Below, piece by piece: positions 47,742 to 56,181 of a DNA stretch of 64,000 bases. Source of the DNA: Marinomonas ostreistagni (GTDB lineage Bacteria; Pseudomonadota; Gammaproteobacteria; Pseudomonadales; Marinomonadaceae). Below the pieces are notes generated by a model that worked only from the letters and a program-made list of their open reading frames with translations, made no database searches and had not been told where the DNA came from. Numbering within the stretch: position 1 is the stretch's first letter; each line of letters starts with the position of its first letter. Position numbers and translations under genes: made by a program. Location: assembly GCF_016461785.1 (NCBI RefSeq), contig NZ_JAEMUH010000016.1:55084-119083 (forward strand), read 5' to 3'.

Positions 47742-48620
47742 ATGAGCGCATTTAAACTGGCGGCGGCCCAATACGACATTGGCTTCTTTCACCGTTGGGA
47801 AGAGTTTGCCGACAAGCTTGAAAGTTGGGTGAGCCGAGCCGCGCAGCAAGATGCAAAATTATTGGTGTTTCCTGAATACGGCAGTATGGAACTGGCCTCT
47901 TTATTTGGCGAAAACGTCTACAAAGATCTAAATCTGCAACTGCACGAAATGCAGTCGATCCTGCCGCAATTCCATGACTTACATATAGAATTGGCAAAGC
48001 GCCACAATGTCATGATTTTGGCAAGCTCATTTCCAACGATCCAAGACAACGGCACCTTCCTAAACCGTGCCAACCTGTTTGACCCACGCGGCCTCATTGG
48101 TTTCCAAGACAAGCTAACCATGACCCGTTTTGAAAACGAGCAATGGCACATCACTGGCGGCGATCAGATCAAAGTCATCGACACTGACCTTGGCCGCGTC
48201 GGCGTGCATATCTGTTACGACTCTGAATTCCCAATGATCGCCAACCAGCAGGTAGCGGCGGGCGCTGACTTACTATTGGTACCAAGCTGCACCGATACGG
48301 AAGCGGGCTTCCATCGTGTGCGCATCGGTTGTCAGGCCCGTGCCTTGGAAAACCAATGTTACGTGGTGCAATCCCCAACGGTCGGTCATGCCACTTGGTC
48401 AGAGGCAGTCGACATCAACACTGGCCGCGCCAGTGTCTACACACCCATGGATTACGGCTTCCCTGGCAACGGTATCTTGGCGCAAGGTGACACAGATGAT
48501 GCTGGCTGGGTCTTTGCTACTGTTGACCTTGCTGAAATTGCCCGCATCCGTGACGAAGGACAGGTATTTAACTACCGTGACTGGCCAAAGCAATTTGAAC
48601 TTAAAGGCCCAGAGGGTTGA
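47742..48620 (+). CDS. Carbon-nitrogen hydrolase (nitrilase superfamily)
   Basis: A 292-residue hydrolase with the catalytic triad E45 (LLVFPEYGSME), K124 (GFQDKLTMTRFE) and C158 (VGVHICYDSEFP). It would cleave an amide or carbamoyl C-N bond. It follows the GNAT gene after 12 bases, and the pair with the SnoaL gene looks like one operon. The physiological substrate is not known; the GNAT neighbour suggests an N-acylated or amide metabolite. Confidence 0.92.
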   Translation: MSAFKLAAAQYDIGFFHRWEEFADKLESWVSRAAQQDAKLLVFPEYGSMELASLFGENVYKDLNLQLHEMQSILPQFHDLHIELAKRHNVMILASSFPTIQDNGTFLNRANLFDPRGLIGFQDKLTMTRFENEQWHITGGDQIKVIDTDLGRVGVHICYDSEFPMIANQQVAAGADLLLVPSCTDTEAGFHRVRIGCQARALENQCYVVQSPTVGHATWSEAVDINTGRASVYTPMDYGFPGNGILAQGDTDDAGWVFATVDLAEIARIRDEGQVFNYRDWPKQFELKGPEG

Positions 48621-48714
48621 TCTGAAAGCTCTCTAGCCTGAAGAACTTCCCCATCAGTTCTTATTTAGGAGTACAATGCGCGCCATCTTTTCTGAATTAG
48701 TGAATTACTCATAA

Positions 48715-49260
48715 ATGGCTATCAAAGCAACGATTTACAAAGCCTCTGTGCAAGTGTCGGACATGGATCGACACCATTACCAAAGTTACGATTTAACCCT
48801 TGCGCTACACCCTTCTGAAACCGAAGAACGCATGATGACGCGCCTAGCTGCGTTTGCATTATTAGCCGATGAGAAAGAAGGCGATGAGCAGTTGTCATTC
48901 ACCAAAGGGTTGAGCACCGATGACGAGCCGGATCTATGGCAGAAGAATTTCTCAGATGAGATTTTGCTATGGGTAGAGCTTGGTCAGCCTGATGAGAAGC
49001 GCCTGCGTAAAGCATGTGGTCGCGCAAAAGATGTCGTGGTTGTGAACTACAACGATAAGTCAGATATCTGGTGGGAGCAGAACAAAGGTAAAACCAGCCG
49101 TTTTGATAATTTGCGTATTTTACAGTTCGCAGAGTCTGAAATCCAAGCACTGGAAGGATTGTGTGCTCGTACCATGCAGTTAAACGTTACTATCCAAGAC
49201 GGCGAGATGTGGATCTCTAGCGAACAAGGCGAGTGCGCGCTGAACCCTACTTGGCGTTAA
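48715..49260 (+). CDS. yaeQ: YaeQ family protein
   Basis: A 181-residue protein with clear YaeQ features: MAIKATIYKASVQVSDMDRHHYQSYDLTLALHPSETEERMMTRLAAFAL, then DLWQKNFSDEILLWVELGQPDEKRLRKACGRAKDVVVVNY and the final WISSEQGECALNPTW. The fold is restriction-endonuclease-like (PD-(D/E)XK); E. coli and Salmonella YaeQ have no firmly established activity. The stop overlaps that of the convergent small gene on a TTAA palindrome. Confidence 0.95.
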   Translation: MAIKATIYKASVQVSDMDRHHYQSYDLTLALHPSETEERMMTRLAAFALLADEKEGDEQLSFTKGLSTDDEPDLWQKNFSDEILLWVELGQPDEKRLRKACGRAKDVVVVNYNDKSDIWWEQNKGKTSRFDNLRILQFAESEIQALEGLCARTMQLNVTIQDGEMWISSEQGECALNPTWR

Positions 49261-49559
49261 TCTTTCTTGGCTTGTGGTTGCTCAGGTTCTGGATTAAACC
49301 GTGCAGCCACATACTGACTGATAATACCCAACACTTCGGTTTGAATGCCTTTTAATAGCGTTCGACGAGATTGATGGGCGGCTTCACATTGTGTGGTTAA
49401 TCCCAAGGCAAAACTCACCAATAAACCTTTAGTACTCGAAATAGCTTCAAGGGTTTGCTTTTTGGCTAGAGTACGATCTGCACCAGCCTTGGCTTGCTGG
49501 CGTTTACAGCGCATATAGAGTTTTTCACGTTCTCGATACATGTCATTTAAGCCAAACAT
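49257..49559 (-). CDS. Small protein at the end of the YqjD/YqjE operon (YqjK-like position)
   Basis: A 100-residue soluble, basic protein (MFGLNDMYREREKLYMRCKRQQAKAG...). I do not recognise a strong family; its position after a YqjE-like gene, with a one-base stop/start overlap, and its length match YqjK. Helical throughout, with a weakly hydrophobic stretch (GLLVSFALGL). Function unknown. Confidence 0.7.
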   Translation of the reverse strand: MFGLNDMYREREKLYMRCKRQQAKAGADRTLAKKQTLEAISSTKGLLVSFALGLTTQCEAAHQSRRTLLKGIQTEVLGIISQYVAARFNPEPEQPQAKKD

Positions 49560-49960
49560 CAGTCATCCTCGCTGTCTGTTGGAATGATCGCATCCAATGT
49601 ACGGGTTAAATCCATACGTTTAAGGGTTCTACGTATCAGCAAAACTAAACCAAAGGAACTGATAAGCGTAGCGACCAAAGCGGTGGCTAAAATCCCGAGT
49701 AAAGACCAGCCTGCATACCATGCAGCCGTCGCCAGTAATGCGATCAATAGAAGCCAGCTGGTCACCAGTAAAAACACCACACCACACATTAGAGCGATGA
49801 GCTGAGCCCCTGAAGCCATCCAGATCTTTGCCTCTAAGGCGCTAAGACCGAGGATACTTTTGAGCCACTTTTTATGGCTCAAGGTCAGCTGATCTGCAGT
49901 AACAGCCACTTCCTTAGCGGGTGCTTCAGTGGCGTGGTCACGTTCGTTAAATGGCGTCAT
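49559..49960 (-). CDS. YqjE-like phage-holin-family membrane protein
   Basis: A 133-residue protein with two strong membrane helices (about 55-80 and 82-108) preceded by an amphipathic segment and followed by a charged tail, as in PF07332 (Phage_holin_3_6/YqjE). An ATG at 49960 is preferred because GGAAG lies just upstream; an ATG four codons earlier is possible. It lies between a YqjD-like gene and a YqjK-like gene, the order found in enteric bacteria. Confidence 0.83.
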   Translation of the reverse strand: MTPFNERDHATEAPAKEVAVTADQLTLSHKKWLKSILGLSALEAKIWMASGAQLIALMCGVVFLLVTSWLLLIALLATAAWYAGWSLLGILATALVATLISSFGLVLLIRRTLKRMDLTRTLDAIIPTDSEDD

Positions 49961-49986
49961 GCTAGCTTCCATGTGATCAAGTCATA

Positions 49987-50325
49987 TTACTTACGCTTGC
50001 ACAGAAGACTGGCTGCGACAGCACCTGCTAGGAACGCAAAACCAACTGTTTTAAGTGGGTTTTCTTTGGCATAAGAGCCTACGGCAGTGCTTACTTTCTC
50101 AGATTGCTCACGTGCGGTATCTGCAATTTGATGCGCTTGGGCACTGATTTGTTGCGCCATTGCCTCAACACGCTCTTGACCATTTTCGGCAGCGGCCGCT
50201 GCACCATCAACACCCTTATGAGCTGTTTCAGCCGCTTTATCTACAGCATCATGTGCCTTTGACTGAGCATTGTTCTTCGCTTGAGTTCCATTTTTCGATT
50301 GAGTAGAGCTGTTTGCTGTTGCCAT
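49987..50325 (-). CDS. YqjD/ElaB-like (DUF883) protein
   Basis: A 112-residue protein with a long Ala/Gln/Glu-rich helix (AHDAVDKAAETAHKGVDGAA) and a short C-terminal membrane anchor preceded by YAKENPLKTVGFAFLAG, the mark of the YqjD/ElaB group that binds ribosomes at the inner membrane in stationary phase in E. coli. An unusually strong ribosome site (AGGAGGT) precedes the ATG. First gene of the three-gene operon. Confidence 0.87.
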   Translation of the reverse strand: MATANSSTQSKNGTQAKNNAQSKAHDAVDKAAETAHKGVDGAAAAAENGQERVEAMAQQISAQAHQIADTAREQSEKVSTAVGSYAKENPLKTVGFAFLAGAVAASLLCKRK

Positions 50326-50465
50326 GTTCTGTACCTCCTGTGCGTTAATTCAGTATTTAAACTAGCGCCATTCTAGACAGATAGGAAGGTTTGAACTCTA
50401 ATCTTCCTTTTGTTTACAAGTTAGCAAAAAGCACCCAATAAAACTGACCCTTTCATGAGAAATGT

Positions 50466-51698
50466 CTAAAAACGTGCACTTGGCTCAAGTGGAGCCCACT
50501 GCCCTTCTTTTTCTCCTGCTATATTTGCTACGAGGATTTTTGCGGTAGTTGGACCTTGTGTGAAACCTTGATGACCATGGCCAAAATGGAACCACATGCG
50601 CTCATGTTTCGGCGCCTTACCAACAACAGGAAGCATATCTGGCATACATGGACGTGTGCCAAACCATTGATCTTCTTGGATACGCTCACCTAGTTCGAGT
50701 AATGTTTTTAAAGCGCTAACGCCTCGCTGCAATTGCTTGGGCTCAGCGGTGGCGTTTAAGTCAACTAACGCAGCCCCCGTTGTAACACGAATGCCTCGAC
50801 TCATAGGAGCGGCTAACACACCATTAGCCACGTCTAAGAATGGACGATTTAAAGGCGTCGTCTCTTGATAGTGACCATGATAACCACGCTTGTAGACCAT
50901 CGGAATGTTATAACCAAAGCGTTTCAGTAGTTCAGGACTCCAAGGACCCAAAGCAATAACCACCTGCTCAGCATTAACAATGCCCTGCTCTGTTTTTACA
51001 ACCCAACCCGTTGTGGTTTGCGTCAGGCTATTCGCGTCGCCTTTTAGCAAACGGCCGCCGCGCTGTTCAAACAGGGTTGCATAGGCTTGCGTCAGCCCTC
51101 CTGGATCTTTACAGCTCCAACTGTCTAACCAATGAACAGCGCCAACCGGTGCCTGCTTCAGAGCAGATTCTTCTAATTGGTAAGCTTGGCCGTCAACAAT
51201 ACGAGAACGTACGCCAAACTCACGCTCTAGCCGCTCAGCACGCGCTTTTTCTTTATCAAAGCTCACCTCATCTCGATAAAGCATCGCCAGACCATTTCGA
51301 ATAATCAATGTGTCAGAGTTAGAGGCATCTATGAGCGGTGCATGGTCTGCTGTGGCAAGAGCGGCAAGTTTTGCGTAGGTTGTGGATATTTTTCGGTGCT
51401 TGTCCGTTGCCGAATTCAAGAAGTAACGCCATAGAGCGGGAGCCATCCTAAGCGTAGGTGCTAGCTCCCATAACACATCATTGGTATGCCCAATGGCATA
51501 GCGCCAAAGTGTGCTCAGATCCTGAGGTAAAGCATAGGGTTCAACAGCCTCTGTTTGAATAATCCCTGCATTACCAAAACTGGTTTCCAAGCCTGGTTGA
51601 GTTCGATCAACCACCGTCACAGTATGCCCTGCCTCTTGCAATGCGAGTGCAGAAGAAATACCAACCATCCCTGCACCTAGTACAATGAACTCTGCCAT
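50466..51698 (-). CDS. D-amino acid dehydrogenase-like FAD oxidoreductase (DadA type)
   Basis: A 410-residue DAO-family flavoenzyme. Dinucleotide-binding start AEFIVLGAGMVGISSALALQEAGH, then GNAGIIQTEAVEPYALP, WKTEQG-like substrate domain, VVIALGPWSPELLKRFGYNIPMVYKRGYH and GHGHQGFTQGPTTAKILVANIAG. It would oxidise D-amino acids with transfer of electrons to the respiratory chain. The ATG at 51698 follows GGAGG. No alanine racemase (DadX) gene is beside it, so the substrate might be another amino or imino acid. Confidence 0.88.
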   Translation of the reverse strand: MAEFIVLGAGMVGISSALALQEAGHTVTVVDRTQPGLETSFGNAGIIQTEAVEPYALPQDLSTLWRYAIGHTNDVLWELAPTLRMAPALWRYFLNSATDKHRKISTTYAKLAALATADHAPLIDASNSDTLIIRNGLAMLYRDEVSFDKEKARAERLEREFGVRSRIVDGQAYQLEESALKQAPVGAVHWLDSWSCKDPGGLTQAYATLFEQRGGRLLKGDANSLTQTTTGWVVKTEQGIVNAEQVVIALGPWSPELLKRFGYNIPMVYKRGYHGHYQETTPLNRPFLDVANGVLAAPMSRGIRVTTGAALVDLNATAEPKQLQRGVSALKTLLELGERIQEDQWFGTRPCMPDMLPVVGKAPKHERMWFHFGHGHQGFTQGPTTAKILVANIAGEKEGQWAPLEPSARF

Positions 51699-51862
51699 GT
51701 GCAACGCCCTCCAAACTGAGATTTTTTCTTATCTACTATGCATTTTAGCTCTTCAGAAGTGTAGCTTTTTGTTCGTTTCATTTGCTTGTTGCTGTATATC
51801 AATTCACCTCATAATTTGCTTCCGTTACTCTTGGGTACTTGACGCTTTGAGTATGAATAGTA

Positions 51863-53623
51863 ATGGAACCACTACATTTGAATGTGCCTTTTACAACTGA
51901 TGTTATGGATATGTTCCGAGATGCAGTTGTGATTACAGATGCTGAAGGCATTATCCTTAAGGTCAACCAAACATACCAAGATATATCCGGTTACAGCGAA
52001 GCGGAGCTCATTGGTCAGCGCCCAGCAAAAGTAAAGTCGGGACGTCATGGAGACGCGTTCTATCAAGCTATGTGGCAGGACCTCAAAACGATTGGATATT
52101 GGGAAGGTGAAATCTGGGACCGACGGAAAAATGCTGAAGTCTACCCAAAGTGGTTAAAGATTCAGGCAACTTACGACAGCCAAGGTAATATTTCCCATTA
52201 TGTTGGTGTTTTTTACGAGACGAAAAATCCCAACCCCAGTCTCCATGAAAGAGAGCGCTTAGCTAACATCGATCCACTTACTGGTCTTTGTAATCGCAGT
52301 TGTTATCGGGAGAGTTTGACTAACATTTGCCATCATGTGTCTTCTGAAGAACTGTTCATACAATTGTACTTAGACATTGATAAGTTCAAGGATATTAATG
52401 AAAAATATGGTTATGTTGTAGGTGATGACTTACTAACTATGTTTGCTGATCGTGTTCGTAGAGCATGGCATGAGATATGGCTGAACCATACTTTTGCAAC
52501 CGTAGGGCAAGATGGGAGCGAACTGTTGGCACGTTTCAGTGGCGATGAGTTCTTAATGGGGTTTCGATTACTTAAGAGCGCAGCAACAAATCTTGATCAG
52601 CTGCTACACGAAGTCACTCAAGTGCTCAACATGCCTTACAAGGTCAGAGGCCATGTGATTCAGATTTGCTGTAGTGTCGGCATGGCACAGCTTTTTATTG
52701 ATGCCAGTAATTCTGATGAGCTAATCGCTCATGCAGAAGCTGCGATGTATGTTGCAAAACAAGCTGGCGGTGACCGAACCATGCTGTTTACTCAATCTAT
52801 TAAGGAACAGTTAGAGCGCCGTAAACTCATCGAACAAAGTTTGATTGCCGCCATTGCCGCTGGGCAGTTCGAACTCTATTACCAACCTAAAGTAGGCGGC
52901 TTGTCTCGCCAAGTTTGTGGCTATGAAGCATTAGTACGTTGGAACCACCCTCAGCTTGGTATTCTCTCGCCTTCAGAGTTTATTCCAATTGCTGAAGAAA
53001 CTGGGGCAATTTTACCATTAGGTGATTGGGTGATGGAGCATGCATGTCTTCATGCAAAAGAGCTGAATGATTTAGGCTTTGAAAATATACCTGTTGCCAT
53101 CAATGTTTCTGCTTCACAGCTGTCTGATCCAGATTGGCTAGATCGCCTATTGTTTATTCTGCAGAAGACTAAACTTCCAACACATTTAATAGAACTTGAG
53201 TTAACCGAGAGTCAGTTACTCGTCGATATTGATCATTCTACAGATCTCATTACTTATATTCGCTCGCTGGGCGTTAAAGTCGCGCTGGATGATTTTGGCA
53301 CAGGCTATTCCTCACTTAGTTATTTGAGAAATTTGCCACTTGATACGCTCAAAATTGATAGATCTTTTGTTGCCCACCTTCAAGAGAACCAAGAGAACTA
53401 CGATCTCGCAATCATCAAAGCAGTAAAAGCTTTATCAAAGCAACTCGGCATATCCTTAGTGGCCGAAGGTGTAGAGAAAGCAATGCAAGAAAGAATTCTT
53501 ACTGAAATTGGCTGTGATCAATTACAAGGATACTTGTATAGCAAACCGATCCCTGCCAAAGAGTTTTTAGCACTTTGCTTACGTAGTCTCACAGAGGAAG
53601 AAGAAAAATTTAAATCACAATGA
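51863..53623 (+). CDS. PAS-GGDEF-EAL c-di-GMP phosphodiesterase
   Basis: A 586-residue cytoplasmic protein: PAS domain (about 12-125, AVVITDAEGIILKVNQTYQDISGYSEAELIG), a GGDEF domain near 130-300 whose active site is FSGDEF rather than GGDEF and so probably not a cyclase, and an EAL domain from about 310 with YEALVRW, ELTESQLL, DDFGTGYSSLSYL, KIDRSFV and EGVEK, all expected for an active phosphodiesterase. The likely role is c-di-GMP breakdown controlled by the PAS domain, with the degenerate GGDEF possibly binding GTP. Confidence 0.93.
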   Translation: MEPLHLNVPFTTDVMDMFRDAVVITDAEGIILKVNQTYQDISGYSEAELIGQRPAKVKSGRHGDAFYQAMWQDLKTIGYWEGEIWDRRKNAEVYPKWLKIQATYDSQGNISHYVGVFYETKNPNPSLHERERLANIDPLTGLCNRSCYRESLTNICHHVSSEELFIQLYLDIDKFKDINEKYGYVVGDDLLTMFADRVRRAWHEIWLNHTFATVGQDGSELLARFSGDEFLMGFRLLKSAATNLDQLLHEVTQVLNMPYKVRGHVIQICCSVGMAQLFIDASNSDELIAHAEAAMYVAKQAGGDRTMLFTQSIKEQLERRKLIEQSLIAAIAAGQFELYYQPKVGGLSRQVCGYEALVRWNHPQLGILSPSEFIPIAEETGAILPLGDWVMEHACLHAKELNDLGFENIPVAINVSASQLSDPDWLDRLLFILQKTKLPTHLIELELTESQLLVDIDHSTDLITYIRSLGVKVALDDFGTGYSSLSYLRNLPLDTLKIDRSFVAHLQENQENYDLAIIKAVKALSKQLGISLVAEGVEKAMQERILTEIGCDQLQGYLYSKPIPAKEFLALCLRSLTEEEEKFKSQ

Positions 53624-53658
53624 AACTTTTAAAAATTTCCTTCGTGTATAGAACTAAC

Positions 53659-53681
53659 GAACCAAGCGTTGGTTCTATTTT
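53659..53681 (+). terminator. Hairpin after the PAS-GGDEF-EAL gene
   Basis: Seven-bp stem GAACCAA / TTGGTTC with a 3-base loop followed by TATTTTC, 35 bases after the stop. Moderate terminator. Confidence 0.6.
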
Positions 53682-53707
53682 CACTTGATCAATACAGGAA
53701 GGTAATT

Positions 53708-54139
53708 ATGAACACGGTCACTCTTAGAACACTGAAAGTATTTTCTTTAAGCATGGCACTAACCAGTGCAGCAGGTCTCGCCACCGCAGCTCATCATGGC
53801 GTAAGCGTAGAAGGTATGGATCAAGATGTCTCTCATGGCTATGTTACAGCCAGCACAATCAAGTCTGAAGCAAATGGGTGGCTAGTGGTGCATCGCACTG
53901 ATAGCAATATGAAGCCTGGTCCAGTGGTTGGTTACGCCCCCGTTATCAAAGGCAAAAACAGTAATGTCAGTGCTATTTTGCAAGAACCCGTGAAAAGCGG
54001 TGAAATGCTGATGCTGATGTTACACGGTGAAAATGGGGGTATGAAGACAGGCGTCTTTGAATACACTCTAGGAGCCAAAGAGGATGGTCCAATCAAAGTG
54101 GATGGCAAACTGGTCATGGATGTCATTAGCGCAAAATAA
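53708..54139 (+). CDS. Secreted DUF7282-type protein
   Basis: A 143-residue protein with a signal peptide (MNTVTLRTLKVFSLSMALTS, cleavage likely after ATAA). The mature part has the short beta-rich pattern HGYVTASTIKSEANGWLVVHRTDSNMKPGPVVGYAPVIKGKNSNVSAIL and ends VDGKLVMDVISAK, like DUF7282 domains of archaea and bacteria, which are predicted to bind copper or act as plastocyanin-like modules; His and Met residues are present but no clear metal site is complete. Function unknown. The ATG at 53708 follows AGGAAGG. Confidence 0.75.
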   Translation: MNTVTLRTLKVFSLSMALTSAAGLATAAHHGVSVEGMDQDVSHGYVTASTIKSEANGWLVVHRTDSNMKPGPVVGYAPVIKGKNSNVSAILQEPVKSGEMLMLMLHGENGGMKTGVFEYTLGAKEDGPIKVDGKLVMDVISAK

Positions 54140-54153
54140 TCATTCTTGATCGT

Positions 54154-54181
54154 AAAGGTGGGTTTCATTGCCCACCTTTTT
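54154..54181 (+). terminator. Terminator after the DUF7282 gene
   Basis: Nine-bp stem AAAGGTGGG / CCCACCTTT with an 8-base loop running into five T. Confidence 0.9.
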
Positions 54182-54267
54182 CAGTCTAAACTTAGTAATG
54201 AGCTTACCGGCTCTCTAATAAAAATAATCATACGTTGCGCATGATCTGCCAACGAGGAGAAATTACT

Positions 54268-54918
54268 ATGTTGACGACTAAATCAGCTCAAGAGGCTTTT
54301 CGTCTTGAAGTAGGCCAATTACCTCAAGCAAGTGTAAACCACCTCGCACCGTCTTTTGACAACTTACCTGACAATCCCTACGCCGACGGCTCATACCGAT
54401 TACGCCGTTACTCGCGGTTCGCTTTTAGCAACGACTCACTCTCACGCCTTCCAAGCAAGGCATTTGTACAAGATGAAAGCATTAATCACTTTCAAGGAAA
54501 CGTTGAACGTACCTACCCAGAAATTGAAGACGAGACAGTGTCTGACCCAGCTTTTCGAGAATTATTCGAGCACTTCCAAAAGATGACTGATATTGCAGAC
54601 GGCAGCACTATTGAAGTTCATCAAATGCGTATCTTTGCTGACCACAACTCCGTTGAAGTGGCACCAGAAGGCGTTCATCAGGATGGCTTTGATCGCATTG
54701 GTATTTACGTCATTCAACGCCATAATATCACTGGTGGTGAAGTGAGTGTTCATACAATGGAAACCAGCCCAGCCATGATGAAACACCCTCTTAATAATGG
54801 TGAATTCGTTGTCTTAAATGATCGTCGCTTTTTCCATTATGCCGCGCCTATTGAACCGATTGACGGCGAACTTGGATATATGGATGCGTTTGTATTAACA
54901 GCTAATTTGGTTCATTAG
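54268..54918 (+). CDS. 2OG-Fe(II) dioxygenase (PF10014/isoleucine-hydroxylase-like)
   Basis: A 216-residue protein of the 2OG-Fe_dioxy family that includes isoleucine 4-hydroxylase. Features: YRLRRYSRFAF, SINHFQGNVERTYPEI, IEVHQMRI, then the metal triad H137-x-D139 (PEGVHQDGFDRIGIYVIQRHNITGGEVSVH) and H190 (FFHYAAPI). It would hydroxylate a free amino acid or similar, with 2-oxoglutarate and O2. It is a single gene with terminators on both sides. The ATG at 54268 follows GAGGAG. Confidence 0.88.
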   Translation: MLTTKSAQEAFRLEVGQLPQASVNHLAPSFDNLPDNPYADGSYRLRRYSRFAFSNDSLSRLPSKAFVQDESINHFQGNVERTYPEIEDETVSDPAFRELFEHFQKMTDIADGSTIEVHQMRIFADHNSVEVAPEGVHQDGFDRIGIYVIQRHNITGGEVSVHTMETSPAMMKHPLNNGEFVVLNDRRFFHYAAPIEPIDGELGYMDAFVLTANLVH

Positions 54919-54930
54919 CTGTAAACCAAA

Positions 54931-54963
54931 ATATGAGCCCGTCACCGTATGGGCTCGTATTTC
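54931..54963 (+). terminator. Hairpin after the 2OG dioxygenase gene
   Basis: Ten-bp stem ATATGAGCCC / GGGCTCGTAT (one G-U pair) with a 10-base loop and a short T-run. Confidence 0.65.
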
Positions 54964-55158
54964 TGCACGGTCGTATTCACTCGTGAGCAAAGATTATTCA
55001 TAAGATTAGTTTATAATTCCCGCCTACGCTTCACTTAGATCAATCCAAACCTAACCTTTTGGTTTAAAAGTAGTGTGCTTATAAGAAGTTGGTTATATTA
55101 TTTTCGTGTTATTCGAAAAGTTTATAGTCACCAAGCACGGTTTCGTTAGGACAGGTTT

Positions 55159-56175
55159 ATGATAAAGCTTCCAAATTGGCCCGCAATTGCCGCAATAACT
55201 TTGTTCAGTGGTGTATGTATTACTGCGCAAGCAGGCACTCTTGAAGAAGTGCAAAACAGAGGGGACCTGAATTGTGGCGTCTACCCTGACGACCCGGGTC
55301 GTAGCGCGTTGGACAGTAACGGTCGTTGGCAAGGTTTTTATGTAGATTTCTGTCGTGGCGTTGCCGCTGCGGTATTGCATAACCCAGAGTACGTCAATTT
55401 TGTCGAAGTGGGCTCAACATCACGGTTCACGTCTTTAGTTGAACGAACCACGGATGTGGTTATGTACAGCTCCACTTGGACACTTGGCCGCGAAAACACT
55501 TATAACATCCGCTTTCCAGCGCTTTATCTGTTTGATGGTCAAGGCTTCGTAGTCCGTAACCGCTCAAACATCCACAGCCTTGATGACCTCAATGGTAAAA
55601 CGGTGTGTGTTACTGGTAATACAACCACCCAACAAAACCTTGAGGACTACATTAACAACCACGGTTTTAAAACAGATGTTGTTTATGCGAATGGCGATCA
55701 ATTCTTTCGTGGAAGTATTTGTGATGCATACAGTGCAGACCGCATGAACTTAGCGACCAATCTAGCGAATCGTGTTGAAAACCGCAGTGATTATCGGATT
55801 CTGCCAGACACTCTGTCTCGAGAACCTATCGGACCAAGCGTTCGAGATGATGACCCGCAATGGAACCGTATCGTGCGTTCTGTTGTTCACGCTGTGATTG
55901 TGGCGGAAGAAAAGGGCATCACTCAATCGAACATTGATCAGCTTAAGCTCAGCAGTCAGAATATAGAGACACGTAACTTATTAGGCGTCAGCGGTGATTT
56001 AGGCGAACATTTGAGCCTGGATGCGGATTGGGCTTATCGTGTCATTAAAGCCGTCGGCAACTACAGTGAAATTTATAACCGTCACTTTGGTCCAGACACC
56101 CCCATTGGCCAGCCTCGGGGCCTAAATGCTTTGTGGCGCGACGGCGGTGTTTTATTCGCTCCGCCATTTAAGTAA
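55159..56175 (+). CDS. Amino-acid ABC-type substrate-binding protein (AapJ-like), orphan
   Basis: A 338-residue periplasmic protein with signal peptide (MIKLPNWPAIAAITLFSGVCITAQAG) and the general L-amino-acid binding pattern: TLEEVQNRGDLNCGVYPDDPGRS, GRWQGFYVDFCRGVAAAVL, TSLVERTTDVVMYSSTWTLGREN, LNGKTVCVTGNTTTQQNLEDY and LLGVSGDLGEHLSLDADWAYRVIKAVGNYSEIYNRH. No permease or ATPase gene is near. Its stop is six bases before the start of a membrane diguanylate cyclase gene, so it most likely serves as the periplasmic sensor of that cyclase. The ligand is perhaps an amino acid, inferred from the family. Confidence 0.9.
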   Translation: MIKLPNWPAIAAITLFSGVCITAQAGTLEEVQNRGDLNCGVYPDDPGRSALDSNGRWQGFYVDFCRGVAAAVLHNPEYVNFVEVGSTSRFTSLVERTTDVVMYSSTWTLGRENTYNIRFPALYLFDGQGFVVRNRSNIHSLDDLNGKTVCVTGNTTTQQNLEDYINNHGFKTDVVYANGDQFFRGSICDAYSADRMNLATNLANRVENRSDYRILPDTLSREPIGPSVRDDDPQWNRIVRSVVHAVIVAEEKGITQSNIDQLKLSSQNIETRNLLGVSGDLGEHLSLDADWAYRVIKAVGNYSEIYNRHFGPDTPIGQPRGLNALWRDGGVLFAPPFK

Positions 56176-56181
56176 TTGAAT

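Noticed and set aside
49559..49960. Phage holin suggesting a prophage remnant
   Set aside because: The family name is misleading; YqjE-like genes with YqjD-like neighbours are normal chromosomal genes, and no other phage genes are near.
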